Origin: Alphaproteobacteria bacterium LSUCC0719
GTDB lineage: Bacteria; Pseudomonadota; Alphaproteobacteria; Puniceispirillales; Puniceispirillaceae
Length of the DNA stretch: 64,000 bases
Reading direction: 5' to 3'
Assembly (NCBI GenBank): GCA_040839025.1
Contig: JBFPJN010000007.1
Location: forward strand, 1 to 64,000
Shown: positions 27,429-37,970 of the stretch, in pieces
How the letters are laid out: every line of letters starts with the position of its first letter
Position numbering within the stretch: the stretch's first letter is position 1
Notes under the pieces: model-generated
What the model was told of the DNA's origin: nothing
Database searches by the model: none
What the model saw: the letters and a program-made list of their open reading frames with translations, nothing else
Position numbers and translations under genes: made by a program

Positions 27429-29990
27429 ATGGATCAGTACAACGCGTCCGCCGTCGAGGCAAAATGGCAGGAACGCTGGGAAACCGACAAATGTTTTGTT
27501 GCGGAAACCGGGTCTGAAAAACCGAAATATTATGTTCTGGAGATGTTTCCCTATCCGTCGGGTCGCATCCATATGGGGCATGTCCGCAATTATACGCTTG
27601 GCGATGTCGTGGCGCGCTATCGCCGCGCACGCGGCTACAATGTGCTGCATCCGATGGGATGGGACGCCTTTGGTCTGCCTGCCGAGAATGCGGCAATGGA
27701 ACGGGGGGTTCATCCTGGCGACTGGACAACGGAAAATATCGGTGCCATGCGATCCCAGCTTCGCGGCATGGGTCTGTCCTATGACTGGGACCGTGAGCTG
27801 GCGACCTGCACCCCGGACTATTACCGCCATGAACAGAGGATGTTCCTGAAATTCCTTGAAAAGGGTCTCGCCTATCGCAAGGAAAGCTGGGTCAACTGGG
27901 ATCCTGTCGAAAATACCGTTCTTGCCAATGAACAGGTTGTCGATGGCTGTGGGTGGCGATCAGGCGCCCCGGTCGAGCGGCGTCTGCTGTCCCAATGGTT
28001 CCTGAAGATTACCGAATTTGCCGACGAGCTGCTTGGTGCCATCGAGGGGCTGGAGCGGTGGCCGGACCGGGTGCGGTTGATGCAGCAGAACTGGATCGGT
28101 CGGTCGGAAGGCGCGCGGGTACGGTTTGCGCTGAGCGCGCCGGGGCCGGATGCGACTGACGGCATTGATGTGTTCACCACCAGACCGGACACGCTGTTTG
28201 GTGCTTCTTTCCTTGCCATTGCCGCCAACCATCCGCTTGCAGTTGCCATTGGCCGGGACGATTCCGCCGCCGCTGATTTCATCGCTGAATGCGCCAAACT
28301 TGGCACCTCCGAGGCGGCCGTCGAAACAGCCGAGAAAAGGGGCTATGATACTGGACTCACCGTTCAGCATCCGCTGCTGGGCGACTGCCAGCTTCCTGTC
28401 TATATCGCCAATTTCGTGCTGATGGACTATGGAACCGGCGCGATCTTCGGATGTCCGGCGCATGACCAGCGCGATCTTGATTTTGCCAACACCTATGGTC
28501 TGCCGGTGATTCCCGTTGTTCTGCCAGACGATGTGGCGGCTGACAGTTTCACGGTTACCGACACCGCCTATACCGGACCTGGCAGGCTGTTCAATTCCGG
28601 GGAATGGGACGGGTTGAGCGTCGAGGATGGCAAACGCGCAGCGATCCGGGCGCTTGAAGCCGGTGATGCCGGCACAGGACAGACAACATACAGGCTTCGT
28701 GACTGGGGGGTGTCCCGGCAGCGCTACTGGGGATGCCCCATTCCCATTGTCCATTGTGAATCCTGTGGCATGGTTCCGGTGCCGGAGGCCGACCTTCCCG
28801 TCGAACTGCCACAGGATGTCGAATTCGATACGCCCGGCAACCCATTGTCGAATCATCCAACCTGGAAACACACCTCCTGCCCCAGCTGTGGCGGTGCGGC
28901 CATTCGAGAACAGGATACATTCGATACCTTCTTTGAAAGCTCCTGGTATTTCCTGCGCTATGCCGACCCGGATCATCCAGAGGGATTCAGCCGCGAGGCG
29001 GCCGCCTACTGGATGCCTGTCGATCAGTATATCGGCGGTGTCGAGCATGCCGTGCTGCACCTTCTCTATTCCCGTTTCTTCACCCGCGCGCTGCGCGAGA
29101 CAGGCTATCTTGAACTTGACGAACCATTTGCCGGCCTGATGACGCAAGGTATGGTCTGCCACCAGACATTCCAGGACCAGAAGGGAAAATGGCTGTTTCC
29201 AACCGAAGTTGAACGCGACGGCGATGAATGGCGGGATATCGAGACCGGCGGGCCCGTGATTGCAGGCCGCATCGAAAAGATGAGCAAATCCAAGCGCAAT
29301 GTCATCGATCCGGAATTGATCATTTCAACCTATGGTGCCGATACAGCGCGGCTGTTCATGCTTTCCGACTCACCGCCGGAACGGGATATGGAGTGGACCG
29401 AAGCCGGCGTTGAGGGGGCATCACGCTTCCTGAAGCGGCTCTATCGCCTGGCCGGCAGCACGGATCTTGCCGCAAAGGGCAGCGCCGTGCCGACCGCAGG
29501 AGCCCCGGCCGATCTGGTCCGCGCCACACACCGGGCCATTAAGGCCATTTCCGACGATATCGAGGCGTTCCGCTTCAACAAGGCAGTGGCGCAACTCTAC
29601 ACGCTTGCCAATGCCATTTCCGACCTGCAGGACCGCTCTGACGAGGCGAATGCGGCGCGGCGGTTTGGTATCGAAACGCTGACCAGGCTTCTGGCCCCCA
29701 TGGCGCCGCATGTGGCTGAAGAAATGTGGCAGATGCTTGGCCATGACACCATGCTTGCATCCTCGCCCTGGCCGGAGGCAGATGCCTCTCTTATTACCGA
29801 GAGCAGTGTGGAAATCGGCGTTCAGGTCAATGGCAAGCTTCGTGACACGGTATCACTGCCGCGCGATGCGGATGATGACGAGGCGCGCGCCGCCGCACTG
29901 GCCTCGGCAGCTGTAATCCGATATCTTGAAGGTCAACAGCCGAAAAAGATCATCATTGTGAAGAACAGGATCATCAATGTTGTTGTCTAG
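27429..29990 (+). CDS. leuS: leucyl-tRNA synthetase
   Basis: The start at 27429 ([18 protein letters not shown]) is standard; the frame extends upstream through the end of DUF3576. The product is 853 residues. The HIGH-type HMGH motif is at residues 48-51 ([13 protein letters not shown]), KMSKS at 617-621, the CP1 editing domain lies between, including the [15 protein letters not shown] motif, and a Cys-rich zinc finger (CESCGMV and CPSCGG) is near residues 440-490. It charges tRNA-Leu and hydrolyses misactivated norvaline or isoleucine. lptE overlaps its 3' end by 14 bases. Confidence 0.98.
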   Translation: MDQYNASAVEAKWQERWETDKCFVAETGSEKPKYYVLEMFPYPSGRIHMGHVRNYTLGDVVARYRRARGYNVLHPMGWDAFGLPAENAAMERGVHPGDWTTENIGAMRSQLRGMGLSYDWDRELATCTPDYYRHEQRMFLKFLEKGLAYRKESWVNWDPVENTVLANEQVVDGCGWRSGAPVERRLLSQWFLKITEFADELLGAIEGLERWPDRVRLMQQNWIGRSEGARVRFALSAPGPDATDGIDVFTTRPDTLFGASFLAIAANHPLAVAIGRDDSAAADFIAECAKLGTSEAAVETAEKRGYDTGLTVQHPLLGDCQLPVYIANFVLMDYGTGAIFGCPAHDQRDLDFANTYGLPVIPVVLPDDVAADSFTVTDTAYTGPGRLFNSGEWDGLSVEDGKRAAIRALEAGDAGTGQTTYRLRDWGVSRQRYWGCPIPIVHCESCGMVPVPEADLPVELPQDVEFDTPGNPLSNHPTWKHTSCPSCGGAAIREQDTFDTFFESSWYFLRYADPDHPEGFSREAAAYWMPVDQYIGGVEHAVLHLLYSRFFTRALRETGYLELDEPFAGLMTQGMVCHQTFQDQKGKWLFPTEVERDGDEWRDIETGGPVIAGRIEKMSKSKRNVIDPELIISTYGADTARLFMLSDSPPERDMEWTEAGVEGASRFLKRLYRLAGSTDLAAKGSAVPTAGAPADLVRATHRAIKAISDDIEAFRFNKAVAQLYTLANAISDLQDRSDEANAARRFGIETLTRLLAPMAPHVAEEMWQMLGHDTMLASSPWPEADASLITESSVEIGVQVNGKLRDTVSLPRDADDDEARAAALASAAVIRYLEGQQPKKIIIVKNRIINVVV

Positions 29991-30465
29991 GGCATTTGTC
30001 ATCGCCGGGTTGTGCCTGTTGGCCGCCTGCGCTGACATGCGCGTCCAGACAGCCGGTGAGGTGCTTCGCCAGCAGGAAATCGGGATCAATGTCCTGCAAA
30101 GCGGCGGGCGCGACGGGCAGCTCTACAGTCGGCAGCTTCGCGAGCAACTCGGATCCGACGGGACCACGACGCACGACCTGTCATCCAGCCTCAGCCAATC
30201 CTCAAGTTCGGTGGTCGCGGTACGCGGCACGGGATCACAGCTGAAAAAAATGACCATGACAGCCAAGATAAAGTTGGTGGACAGCCGGTCCGGCGAAGTT
30301 GTGCTGACAGATTCGATTTCCTCTACCGCCACGCTTGGCGCTGTTTCGTCCTATTTTGCGCAAACCCGGTCCGATCGGCACGGCAGTGAGCGCCTTGCGA
30401 TGCTTCTTGCCGACCGTGTCGCAGCCCGTGTCCAACTCTATTTCCTGAACAATAGCGGGTCCTGA
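29977..30465 (+). CDS. lptE: LPS-assembly lipoprotein
   Basis: A 162-residue lipoprotein (LCLLAAC, Cys18). The mature part has the LptE-like alpha/beta pattern with a [20 protein letters not shown] segment, a low-complexity Ser-rich stretch ([11 protein letters not shown]), and a long C-terminal helix ([16 protein letters not shown]). Sequence similarity is weak, as is usual for LptE; the call rests mainly on the leuS-lptE-holA order, which is conserved across proteobacteria. LptE plugs the LptD barrel and helps deliver LPS to the outer leaflet. It overlaps both neighbours. Confidence 0.8.
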   Translation: MLLSRAFVIAGLCLLAACADMRVQTAGEVLRQQEIGINVLQSGGRDGQLYSRQLREQLGSDGTTTHDLSSSLSQSSSSVVAVRGTGSQLKKMTMTAKIKLVDSRSGEVVLTDSISSTATLGAVSSYFAQTRSDRHGSERLAMLLADRVAARVQLYFLNNSGS

Positions 30466-31493
30466 TGAAGGTCGCGCCGCGACAGATCCAGAGTTTCCTG
30501 TCAGCCATTCCCTCGCCCGTCCGTGCCACACTCCTGCATGGCAGTGATGTTGGGCTGATCAGTGAGCGCGCACGAAAAATAGCGTCCCATTTCAGCACCG
30601 ATCTGGATGATGTGTTTTCGGTGACACGTCTCGATGGCGAGACCCTCTCCTCCGACCCGGCGGCGCTTGGCGATGCCGCCGAGGCGCTGGCCATGACAGC
30701 TGACTGCCGACTGGTGATGGTTCGCGGGCGCGGCAGTGAAATGCTGGACTCCTGCAAGCTTGCCCTGGCCTGTAATCTTGACAATGCCTTCATCATTGTT
30801 GAGGCCACCGAAACCACCACCCGACATGCGCTGGTAAAGCTGTTTGAAACAGCCGACCATGCGGCATCGATTGGCTGTTACCCGGATGAGGCACGTGACA
30901 TCGGCGCGGTTCTGGGCGAAGTGCTGGCACAGGACAATATCACCATCACCGAGGACGCACGCGCCGCCGCCATCATGCGGCTTGGCGCTGATCGCGGTGC
31001 TACAAGACGGGAAATTGAAAAGCTGGCCCTTCTGGCCGGACCCGGCGGGACTCTGTCCTTTGAGGATGTCAGCATTGCTCTTGGAGACAGCGGAACACTG
31101 GTCATCTCCGATATCGCAATGGCCGCCGCCGATGGCAAGATCGACATGCTTGAGCGCGCCATCGACAAGGCATGGAGTGAGCAGCAGGCCAGCGTTACCG
31201 TGCTTCGTGGATCCCAGGCCTATTTCAGGCAGCTTCTTCAGGCCGCCCGTGCCATGCAGAAGGGCGGGTCTGCCCAGCAGGCTGTCAAATCACTTCGGCC
31301 GCCCGTGCATTTCCGACTACAGGACAAGCTGGCATCCCAGCTTCGCCATTGGTCACCGGACGCATTGATGGATGCCGTCAACCGGCTTCAGGATGCCGAG
31401 CTTGCTGTGAAAACAGGCGGGGCCAATGACACCGCGATGTGCGCTCAAACGTTGCTTGGTCTGTGTCTTCGGGCGCGCGCACTTCGTAGTTAG
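30465..31493 (+). CDS. holA: DNA polymerase III delta subunit
   Basis: A 342-residue clamp-loader subunit with the delta-family N-terminus (IRATLLHGSDVGLISERA-like: VRATLLHGSDVGLISERARKI), a VMVRGRG strand, the AIMRLGADRGATRREIEKLALLAG helix pair, and the C-terminal helical domain ending CLRARALRS. It opens the beta clamp during replication. Its ATG overlaps the lptE stop by one base. Its TAG overlaps the parB TAA in a four-base convergent overlap, so no terminator separates them. Confidence 0.93.
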   Translation: MKVAPRQIQSFLSAIPSPVRATLLHGSDVGLISERARKIASHFSTDLDDVFSVTRLDGETLSSDPAALGDAAEALAMTADCRLVMVRGRGSEMLDSCKLALACNLDNAFIIVEATETTTRHALVKLFETADHAASIGCYPDEARDIGAVLGEVLAQDNITITEDARAAAIMRLGADRGATRREIEKLALLAGPGGTLSFEDVSIALGDSGTLVISDIAMAAADGKIDMLERAIDKAWSEQQASVTVLRGSQAYFRQLLQAARAMQKGGSAQQAVKSLRPPVHFRLQDKLASQLRHWSPDALMDAVNRLQDAELAVKTGGANDTAMCAQTLLGLCLRARALRS

Positions 31494-32515
31494 TCGATTC
31501 CCAGCTTTTCCATCACAGCCTCGAATTGCTCAAGGCTCTTGAAGGTGATCGCCATCCGGCCCTTGCCCGACTCTTCATTCCAGTCGATATCGATGCGCAG
31601 ACCAAGACTGTTTTCGGCGCGTGTCTCAAGCGCCCTGATATCGGCAGACTTGCCAGACATCTTGCCGGTTTTGGATGTAGCCTTCTTGCCAGCGCCGGTC
31701 CTGTCACGCGCTGCCAGCGCCTCGACCTGACGCGCCGATAATCCCTTTGCCGCCACTTCACGGGCCAGAATCACGCAATCCTTGTGACCGATCAGCGGAC
31801 GAACCTGCCCCATGGTCAATGTTCCGTCGACAACCATGTCCCTGACATCGGATGGCAATGACAGCAGACGCAGTAGATTGGCAATGTGGCTTCTTGATTT
31901 GCCAATGATTTCAGACAGTTGCTCTTGTGTATAGTGAAAATTGTCAATCAGCTGACGATAGCCTTCAGCTTCCTCGACAGCACTCAGATCAGCGCGCTGG
32001 ATATTTTCGATCAGCGCCAGTTCATAGGCTTCCTCATCCTGCAGATTGCGAATGATTGCCGGCACCGTATGAAGCTGGGCCATCTGGGCGGCGCGCCAGC
32101 GCCGTTCACCGGCAATCAATTCATAGCGGTTTGACGCGCCGGCCTTTGGCCGCACCAGAATCGGCTGGACAAGACCCTTGCTGCGAATGGAGTCGGCCAA
32201 TTCAGCCAGCGATGCCGTATCAAAGCGCCGGCGCGGCTGCCACGGGCCGGAGTTGATCCATTCGATTGGCAGATCTGTCAGCCCGCTCTGAACCGGCGCA
32301 CCGGTCGATGTCCCGCTGGCACGGGTTGTTGCGGCAACACCGGCATCGCCAAGGAGCGACGAAAGCCCGCGACCAAGTCCACGTGCCTTGCCAGCTGTGG
32401 ATGCGGTGGCTTTCTTCACGGCTGGCCTGGCATCGGCCTTGTCTGGTGCGCCAGCCTTTGCTGCCTTATCCTTTGCCATTGTCGACCCTTTGCGGGGTCC
32501 CGGTGTCTTTGCCAT
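31490..32515 (-). CDS. parB: chromosome-partitioning protein ParB
   Basis: A 341-residue ParB. The first ~55 residues are a Lys/Ala-rich extension followed by ARGLGRGLSSLLGD, the ParA-stimulating region. The CTPase/N-terminal domain has PWQPRRRFD, LVQPILVRP and GERRWRAAQMA; the helix-turn-helix contains LIENIQRADLSAVEEAEGYRQL and IGKSRSHIANLLRLL. The C-terminal ~60 residues form the dimerisation domain. It loads at parS, slides as a CTP clamp and organises the origin region. Two perfect parS sites lie 1.4 and 5.1 kb upstream. It is the last gene of the leftward operon, 40 bases after parA. Confidence 0.97.
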   Translation of the reverse strand: MAKTPGPRKGSTMAKDKAAKAGAPDKADARPAVKKATASTAGKARGLGRGLSSLLGDAGVAATTRASGTSTGAPVQSGLTDLPIEWINSGPWQPRRRFDTASLAELADSIRSKGLVQPILVRPKAGASNRYELIAGERRWRAAQMAQLHTVPAIIRNLQDEEAYELALIENIQRADLSAVEEAEGYRQLIDNFHYTQEQLSEIIGKSRSHIANLLRLLSLPSDVRDMVVDGTLTMGQVRPLIGHKDCVILAREVAAKGLSARQVEALAARDRTGAGKKATSKTGKMSGKSADIRALETRAENSLGLRIDIDWNEESGKGRMAITFKSLEQFEAVMEKLGID

Positions 32516-32555
32516 CTTTCGATGTCTCCATTTTCATCTGCCACCGAATACCGTT

Positions 32556-33332
32556 TCAGGCAGCTTTCGCCTCCTGGCGCAGAAGTTCAGCCGCCAGCGC
32601 GGCATAGGCCTGCGAGCCGGGGCATTTCAAATCATAGATCAGCACAGGTTGGCCGAAAGACGGCGCCTCGGACACGCGCACATTGCGCGGCACCACCGTC
32701 TTATAGACAAGATCACCAAAATGACTTCGCACATCATTCGCCACCATGGCGGAAAGCTTGTTCCGTGTATCGAACATTGTCAGCACGATGCCCTGCATCC
32801 GCAACTCACCATTCAGACCGGCCCGGACCGCCTCGACCGTTCGCATCAGCTGGGAAAGCCCTTCAAGGGCATAGAATTCACATTGCAATGGCACAAGAAC
32901 CGACGTCGCCGCCGTCAGGGCGTTGACCGTCAGCATGCCAAGTGAGGGAGGACAATCTATGATAATATATTGATATTGTTTGGATATTTTCTTGAATGCC
33001 GTGTTCAGCCTGAATTCCCTGTCCGGCATGTCGGACAATTCGACCTCTGCGGCGGACAGATCCACAATGGTTGGTATGATATCCAGCCGCGGCACCTGTG
33101 TTGGCTGGATGGCGGCATTGACGTCACTGCTGCCGGCAATAACCCCATAGCTGTTATGCCTTCGGTCTTCTATGCCCAGGCCTGTGCTGGCATTGCCCTG
33201 CGGGTCAAAATCAACAAGCAGAACCGACCGGCCACAGGCGGCCAGCGCCGTGGCAAGATTGATGGAGGTTGTTGTCTTTCCCACACCGCCCTTTTGGTTG
33301 GCAATGGCGATGATACGCTGCGCTGCGGTCAT
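32556..33332 (-). CDS. parA: chromosome-partitioning ATPase ParA
   Basis: A 258-residue deviant Walker ATPase: IAIANQKGGVGKTTTSINLA (residues 8-27, with the signature Lys), DFDPQGNASTGLG (Walker A'), and YIIIDCPPSLGMLTVNA (Walker B). It binds DNA nonspecifically as an ATP dimer and is released by ParB to drive origin segregation. It has no long N-terminal helix-turn-helix, so it is the chromosomal type and not a P1-type autorepressor. It sits 19 bases after rsmG and 40 before parB. Confidence 0.98.
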   Translation of the reverse strand: MTAAQRIIAIANQKGGVGKTTTSINLATALAACGRSVLLVDFDPQGNASTGLGIEDRRHNSYGVIAGSSDVNAAIQPTQVPRLDIIPTIVDLSAAEVELSDMPDREFRLNTAFKKISKQYQYIIIDCPPSLGMLTVNALTAATSVLVPLQCEFYALEGLSQLMRTVEAVRAGLNGELRMQGIVLTMFDTRNKLSAMVANDVRSHFGDLVYKTVVPRNVRVSEAPSFGQPVLIYDLKCPGSQAYAALAAELLRQEAKAA

Positions 33333-33351
33333 GGTGTTGCACGGCTCCAGA

Positions 33352-33951
33352 CTAGGACACCAACAGGTCTATCACAGAACCATCAGGGTTGGTAAGGCTT
33401 GGATGACGCCGCCAGGATAGATTTGGCTGCGCACCAAGCGTCGCCAGCTCACTTTCAGCCTGGGCGCCCTTCAGAAACAGACAGCGCGTCCCGGACCGCA
33501 GCTGGCTGGCAAGAAGCACCAGAAGCCGATCCAATGGTGCCAGCGCCCGCGCCGTGATGATGTCGGCATTAAGGCAAGACAGGGTTTCGATACGCTGGTT
33601 ATGTACCGTTGCCTTCAGGCCACATTCGCGGATCACCGTCTGCAGGAAGATGGCCTTCTTCTGATCCGACTCAACCAGATGGCATTCCGCGTCCGTCAGG
33701 ATCGCCAGCACCAGCCCGGGAAAGCCGGCGCCGCTTCCGACATCGAGAAGGCGCGTCGATCCAGCCGGAATATGCGGTGCCAGCTGCGCCGAATCCCAGA
33801 TATGCCGGGGCCAGATGTCGGACAGACTCGCCGGGGATACCAGATTGACCCGCGGCTGCCATTTCTGGACAAGCGCGACATAGCTTTCCAGTCTGGCCAT
33901 TGTTTCACGTGAAACATCAAGCTGCGCGGCAAGGCGCTCGGGGATCGTCAT
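33352..33951 (-). CDS. rsmG: 16S rRNA m7G527 methyltransferase
   Basis: A 199-residue SAM-dependent methyltransferase (GidB). It has [27 protein letters not shown], the AdoMet loop [17 protein letters not shown] (near residue 66), and [16 protein letters not shown]. It methylates G527 of 16S rRNA; loss gives low-level streptomycin resistance in several bacteria. Its 5' end encodes DVSRET by way of a perfect parS site. Its start overlaps the mnmG stop by four bases (ATGA). Confidence 0.96.
   Translation of the reverse strand: MTIPERLAAQLDVSRETMARLESYVALVQKWQPRVNLVSPASLSDIWPRHIWDSAQLAPHIPAGSTRLLDVGSGAGFPGLVLAILTDAECHLVESDQKKAIFLQTVIRECGLKATVHNQRIETLSCLNADIITARALAPLDRLLVLLASQLRSGTRCLFLKGAQAESELATLGAQPNLSWRRHPSLTNPDGSVIDLLVS
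33901..33916. promoter_or_regulatory. parS site 1 (inside rsmG)
   Basis: A perfect 16-bp palindrome TGTTTCACGTGAAACA, the universal chromosomal parS. It lies in codons 12-17 of rsmG, about 6.9 kb from the putative origin and 1.4 kb from the parB start. ParB should nucleate here. Confidence 0.97.
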
Positions 33952-35870
33952 CCCTGCCCTGCTTTTGCCTGGTCACCCGCATCAACAGATGATTCCGAAG
34001 GGGGCTCGCAAGACCACGGAGTTTGTGCCTGCTGACGTTTCAGGTGCCGCAATACGGCCACCACCGCAGCCGGGGTCAGTCCGGGAAGCCGGTTGGCATG
34101 GCCAATTGTCTCGGGACGCAGGCGGCGCATCACATCGCGGGCTTCTGCCGACAATCCACCAACAAGCGAATAGTCGAAATCCCCTGGTATGGTGATGGCC
34201 TCATCCCGGTGCAGTGCATCAATATCCGCCTGCTGCCGGTCAATATAGCCAGCGTAACGGCAGTCAGCCTCGATCTGTGGGCGCAGCGCCTCGGGGACGG
34301 CACGCAACGCAGGCCACAAGCCGATGATCCGGTCAAACCCGACATCGTCCAGCGCCAGCAGGTCCGCCGCGCTTCGTACCGATCCATCGCGCGGTGTCGG
34401 CAGGCCAGCGGCGCGAAGCTCACCCGGACGCGCCTTGGCGGCTTTGACCACAAGGCGGGCGGCCTCAAGCGCCGTACGCTTTTTCTGCCAGGCGACGCGC
34501 CGGTCAGCCCCGACACATCCAATCTCGATACCGCGATCCGTCAGCCGCTGATCCGCATTGTCGGCCCGCAACAACAGCCGATATTCGGCCCGCGAGGTAA
34601 ACATCCTGTAGGGTTCGGGCGCGCCGCGTGTGATCAGATCATCAATCATCACACCGGTATAGGAATCCGCCCGCCCCAGCGTAAAGCCGTCCGGTGAGCC
34701 GCCTGCGCGCAGAGCCGCATTGATACCAGCGACAAGCCCCTGCGCGGCGGCCTCTTCATAGCCTGTTGTGCCATTGATCTGACCCGCCAGATACAGGCCG
34801 GGCATGGCTTTCAACGCCAGTGTGCGCGACAGGGCCCGTGGATCGATGAAATCATATTCAATGGCATAGCCATATTGCATGATCCTGGCTGTTTCCAGCC
34901 CCGGAATGCTGGCAACAATCCGGTCCTGAACGTCACGCGGCAGACTTGTCGAAATGCCGTTTGGATAGACTGTATGGTCCTCGAGGCCTTCCGGCTCGAG
35001 GAATATCTGATGTGATTCCTTGTCGGCAAACCGCTTGACCTTGTCCTCTATCGAGGGGCAGTAACGCGGCCCCTGACCGGCAATCTGGCCGCTATAGACA
35101 GCCGACAGGTGAATCGATTCGGCAATGATCCTGTGGGTCTCGGCTGTCGTCCGCGTGATACCACAGGTGATCTGAGGGGCCGTGATACGGTCTGTCATCG
35201 TCGAAAACGGCACCGGCGGGTCATCCGCCGGCTGGCGCTCCAGCCTGTCCCAGTCAATGGTACGACCGTCAAGACGCGGCGGCGTGCCTGTTTTCAGCCG
35301 GCCAATCGGCAGATCAAGGGCCCGCAGACGGGATGAAAGCATGTTTGACGGCGCCTCTCCGATCCGGCCAGCCGGCGTGATTTCCTCGCCAAGATGGATC
35401 AGCCCCCCCAGAAAGGTGCCGGTGGTCAGAACCACCGCAGCGGCATGATGCGCGTTTCCGCCCTCATCAACAACGCCGCAACAGACACCGTCCCTGACCA
35501 GAAGATCGCCAACCGCCGCCTCGACCACCGTAACACCCGCCTCGGCAATCAGCCGCTGGATGGCGTCACGATAAAGGGCGCGGTCCGCCTGGGCACGCGG
35601 GCCATGGACGGCCGGTCCCCGCGATCTGTTCAGCATTCTGAACTGGATCCCGGATACATCTATAGCGCGCGCCATGAGACCATCAAGGGCGTCAATCTCG
35701 CGTACAAGATGACCCTTGCCAAGCCCGCCAATGGCCGGATTGCAGCTCATTTCGCCGATTCTGTCCGCACGCATGGTCACAAGGGCGACCGACGCACCCA
35801 TGCGCGCGGCGGCAGCGGCTGCTTCGCAACCGGCATGCCCTCCACCAACAATGATGACGTCCCAGTTCAT
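33948..35870 (-). CDS. mnmG: tRNA uridine-5-carboxymethylaminomethyl modification enzyme MnmG
   Basis: I start at the ATG at 35870 ([18 protein letters not shown]), giving 640 residues; the frame continues 19 codons upstream through a repetitive leader with further ATGs at 35885, 35903, 35921 and 35927. The FAD Rossmann motif is at residues 6-16. Other family blocks are [42 protein letters not shown], and [21 protein letters not shown]; the helical C-terminus has [12 protein letters not shown]. With MnmE it makes cmnm5U34 in tRNAs. It lies between mnmE and rsmG in the leftward origin operon. Confidence 0.97.
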   Translation of the reverse strand: MNWDVIIVGGGHAGCEAAAAAARMGASVALVTMRADRIGEMSCNPAIGGLGKGHLVREIDALDGLMARAIDVSGIQFRMLNRSRGPAVHGPRAQADRALYRDAIQRLIAEAGVTVVEAAVGDLLVRDGVCCGVVDEGGNAHHAAAVVLTTGTFLGGLIHLGEEITPAGRIGEAPSNMLSSRLRALDLPIGRLKTGTPPRLDGRTIDWDRLERQPADDPPVPFSTMTDRITAPQITCGITRTTAETHRIIAESIHLSAVYSGQIAGQGPRYCPSIEDKVKRFADKESHQIFLEPEGLEDHTVYPNGISTSLPRDVQDRIVASIPGLETARIMQYGYAIEYDFIDPRALSRTLALKAMPGLYLAGQINGTTGYEEAAAQGLVAGINAALRAGGSPDGFTLGRADSYTGVMIDDLITRGAPEPYRMFTSRAEYRLLLRADNADQRLTDRGIEIGCVGADRRVAWQKKRTALEAARLVVKAAKARPGELRAAGLPTPRDGSVRSAADLLALDDVGFDRIIGLWPALRAVPEALRPQIEADCRYAGYIDRQQADIDALHRDEAITIPGDFDYSLVGGLSAEARDVMRRLRPETIGHANRLPGLTPAAVVAVLRHLKRQQAQTPWSCEPPSESSVDAGDQAKAGQG

Positions 35871-35882
35871 CAGATTATTCCG

Positions 35883-35936
35883 CATTTCCAAAAGGGCCCG
35901 CATTTCCAACGGGCCCAACATTTCCAACAGGGCGAC
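35883..35936. repeat. three imperfect 18-bp tandem copies before mnmG
   Basis: Units at 35883-35900, 35901-35918 and 35919-35936 share CATTTCCAA followed by a GGGC-type block. The unit is a multiple of three and lies just upstream of, or within, the mnmG N-terminus, where translation would read LEM-containing hexapeptides. Each unit brings one in-frame ATG (on the minus strand) and a GGAA. Confidence 0.75.
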
Positions 35937-35953
35937 TTATGCGCCCTTTCAGC

Positions 35954-37330
35954 CTATTTTCCAATGCAAAAGCTGGAAAAAATGCTGTCGAGAAGCTCTT
36001 CCACGTCAACCTGACCCGTCAGCCTGCCAAGGCTGTCGGCCGCCTGTCGATACTCTTCGGCAGCCAGCTCGGGTGCCGTTGCAAGATCAAGACCATCGAC
36101 AGCACGAAGTGACGTCACAGCCCGCTGCAGCGCATGACGATGTCGTTCACGTGTAATGATACTCTGTGTTTCCGGCCTGTTCGCCGGCATCACGAGCCCC
36201 CGCAAAAGCGCAAGCAACTGTTCAAATTCATCCCTGTTGGCGTCATCTTCCAGGGATACGAGGCGCGCTGCCTCGCCATATGTCGCAATTTCTTCTGCGA
36301 TGCCGGCTATCGCGGCATGATCAAGCCGGTCACGCTTTGTCAGAAGAAGGGCCTGACTGGGCCCGGCAAGGTCACGAAGTGTGGCGAGGTCGGCGCGCCA
36401 GTCTGCCGAAGAGGCATCGACGACAAGCAGCGCGGCGTCGGTGTCCCGCGCGGCATTTCTGGCCCTGCGCACACCTTCCGCCTCGATGACATCATCTGTC
36501 TCGCGAAGGCCTGCCGTATCCAGAATCGTTACCGGCACCCCGTCAAGATCAATCCTGACGCTGACAATATCGCGTGTCGTACCGGCCTGTGAGGACACAA
36601 TGGCCACATCACGCCCGGCAAGCCTGTTCAGCAATGTGGATTTGCCGGCATTGACCGGTCCAACAAGGCTGATCGTGACCCCGCTTCGAACCCGCTCTCC
36701 TTCGTGATCGTCATCAAGTACATGCTCAATTGCGTCAGCCAGCGCACATGTATCCTCGCGAATACGAGTTTCGATGGTTGCCGGCAGGTCTTCATCGGCG
36801 AAATCGATCACCGCTTCAAGCTGTGCCGCCAACCTCACAAGTGCATCACGCCAGCTATCGACAGGCCGATGCAGTACCCCGTCGCGCTGACGCCATGCCT
36901 GAAGCCGCTGCCGATCGGTTTCGGCATCGATCAGATCCGCCAGAGCCTCGGCGCCAAGAAGGTCGATCTTGCCATTGGCAAACATCCTGTGGGTGAATTC
37001 GCCTGGTCCGGCGGGTCTGAACCCGTCCAGCCTGCCAAGCTGGCGCATGATGGCGGCTGTAACAGCCAGTGATCCATGCGCGTGAATCTCGACAACATCC
37101 TCACCCGTGCTGGACCGTGGGCCTTTCATCGCCAGGATCAACGCCTCATCAAGCTGGTTGCCACCATCATCGACAAGGCGCGCGACACGAAACCGGCCCG
37201 GCTCCGGCACATCACAGCCAAAGGCTGACGGCGCGGAAAACGCCCTGTCACCGCTGATCCGAATGACCGCGATGGCGGCACGCCCCGGTGGCGTTGCCTG
37301 GGCAAATATGGTGTCCGTATCATGACGCAT
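35954..37330 (-). CDS. mnmE: tRNA modification GTPase MnmE
   Basis: The start at 37330 (MRHDTDTIFAQATPPGRAAIAVIRISG) is the family's standard one; an upstream ATG 14 codons earlier is unlikely. The product is 458 residues. The formyl-THF-binding N-domain is followed by helical segments and a G domain with GPVNAGKSTLLN (G1), DTAGLRE (G3) and LLTKRD (G4), and it ends in the catalytic CIGK motif. It pairs with MnmG for U34 tRNA modification. mnmG follows on the same strand after a short gap containing the tandem repeats. Confidence 0.97.
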   Translation of the reverse strand: MRHDTDTIFAQATPPGRAAIAVIRISGDRAFSAPSAFGCDVPEPGRFRVARLVDDGGNQLDEALILAMKGPRSSTGEDVVEIHAHGSLAVTAAIMRQLGRLDGFRPAGPGEFTHRMFANGKIDLLGAEALADLIDAETDRQRLQAWRQRDGVLHRPVDSWRDALVRLAAQLEAVIDFADEDLPATIETRIREDTCALADAIEHVLDDDHEGERVRSGVTISLVGPVNAGKSTLLNRLAGRDVAIVSSQAGTTRDIVSVRIDLDGVPVTILDTAGLRETDDVIEAEGVRRARNAARDTDAALLVVDASSADWRADLATLRDLAGPSQALLLTKRDRLDHAAIAGIAEEIATYGEAARLVSLEDDANRDEFEQLLALLRGLVMPANRPETQSIITRERHRHALQRAVTSLRAVDGLDLATAPELAAEEYRQAADSLGRLTGQVDVEELLDSIFSSFCIGK

Positions 37331-37448
37331 GATTATGATGCCTTTCCTTGCAGGCTGATATAGCCTGATCAATGGCGGACGTCTTCATCAAGTTTCATAT
37401 CATGTCCCGGCGGCGCCACACCAGATACGGGCATATTGGGAGCTGAAG

Positions 37449-37970
37449 ATGATACCACATGACACCACGCTGACAGGACGGTTCCATATAACCTTCCATA
37501 ACCGGTTCGGCCATATGCGCGCCGTCAGCGACGGCCACCATCTGATCCGTCTGGACTGGGACCAGAATCCCTTTGCCACGCCGGACAACCCGGACGATGT
37601 TTCACGTGAAACATGCCGCCAGATCACCGCCTATCTTGCTGGAAGCAGACAGCATTTCACCCTGCCCCTGATGGCTGAAGGAACATCTCAGACCGGCAGA
37701 GCATGGCTGACGGCGATGGCCCTCATCCCCTACGGGACGACCATCAGCTATGCTGAATATGCCGCGCTTGCCGGCAAGCCGCAGGCACCGCGCGCCGCCG
37801 GAACGGCCTGTTCCACCAATCCCATACCCATCATCTATCCCTGCCACCGTGTGGTGCGAAAAGATGGTGCGCTTGGACATTATGGTGGAGGCAGCACCCT
37901 TTCGCCGCGACATCCAGACAATCTGGACCGCAAGCAGGCGCTGATAGATCTTGAAAGGGCCTTCGCCTAG
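37449..37970 (+). CDS. ogt: methylated-DNA-protein cysteine methyltransferase
   Basis: A 173-residue protein with the MGMT active site PCHRVV (residues about 136-141) and the downstream GHYGGG. The helix-turn-helix segment [16 protein letters not shown] lies before it. It removes alkyl groups from O6-alkylguanine by suicide transfer to its Cys. It is the only plus-strand gene between holA and the origin and carries the second parS site in its coding sequence (DVSRET). Its TAG overlaps the rho stop by four bases. Homologues differ in their N-terminal domain, so Ogt versus Ada-C is a naming matter. Confidence 0.9.
   Translation: MIPHDTTLTGRFHITFHNRFGHMRAVSDGHHLIRLDWDQNPFATPDNPDDVSRETCRQITAYLAGSRQHFTLPLMAEGTSQTGRAWLTAMALIPYGTTISYAEYAALAGKPQAPRAAGTACSTNPIPIIYPCHRVVRKDGALGHYGGGSTLSPRHPDNLDRKQALIDLERAFA
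37598..37613. promoter_or_regulatory. parS site 2 (inside ogt)
   Basis: A second perfect TGTTTCACGTGAAACA, 3.2 kb left of the putative origin and 3.7 kb from parS site 1. It encodes the same DVSRET peptide in ogt as site 1 does in rsmG, because the palindrome is read in the same phase in both genes. Confidence 0.97.

Noticed and set aside
27960-29162. Long minus-strand open frame opposite leuS (400 codons)
   Set aside because: leuS is certain on the other strand with intact HIGH and KMSKS motifs; the antisense translation shows no protein-like pattern.
36143-36158. A CACGTG-centred sequence in mnmE that resembles parS
   Set aside because: Only the central hexamer and a few flanking bases match; about five of the sixteen positions differ from the parS palindrome, so ParB binding is unlikely.
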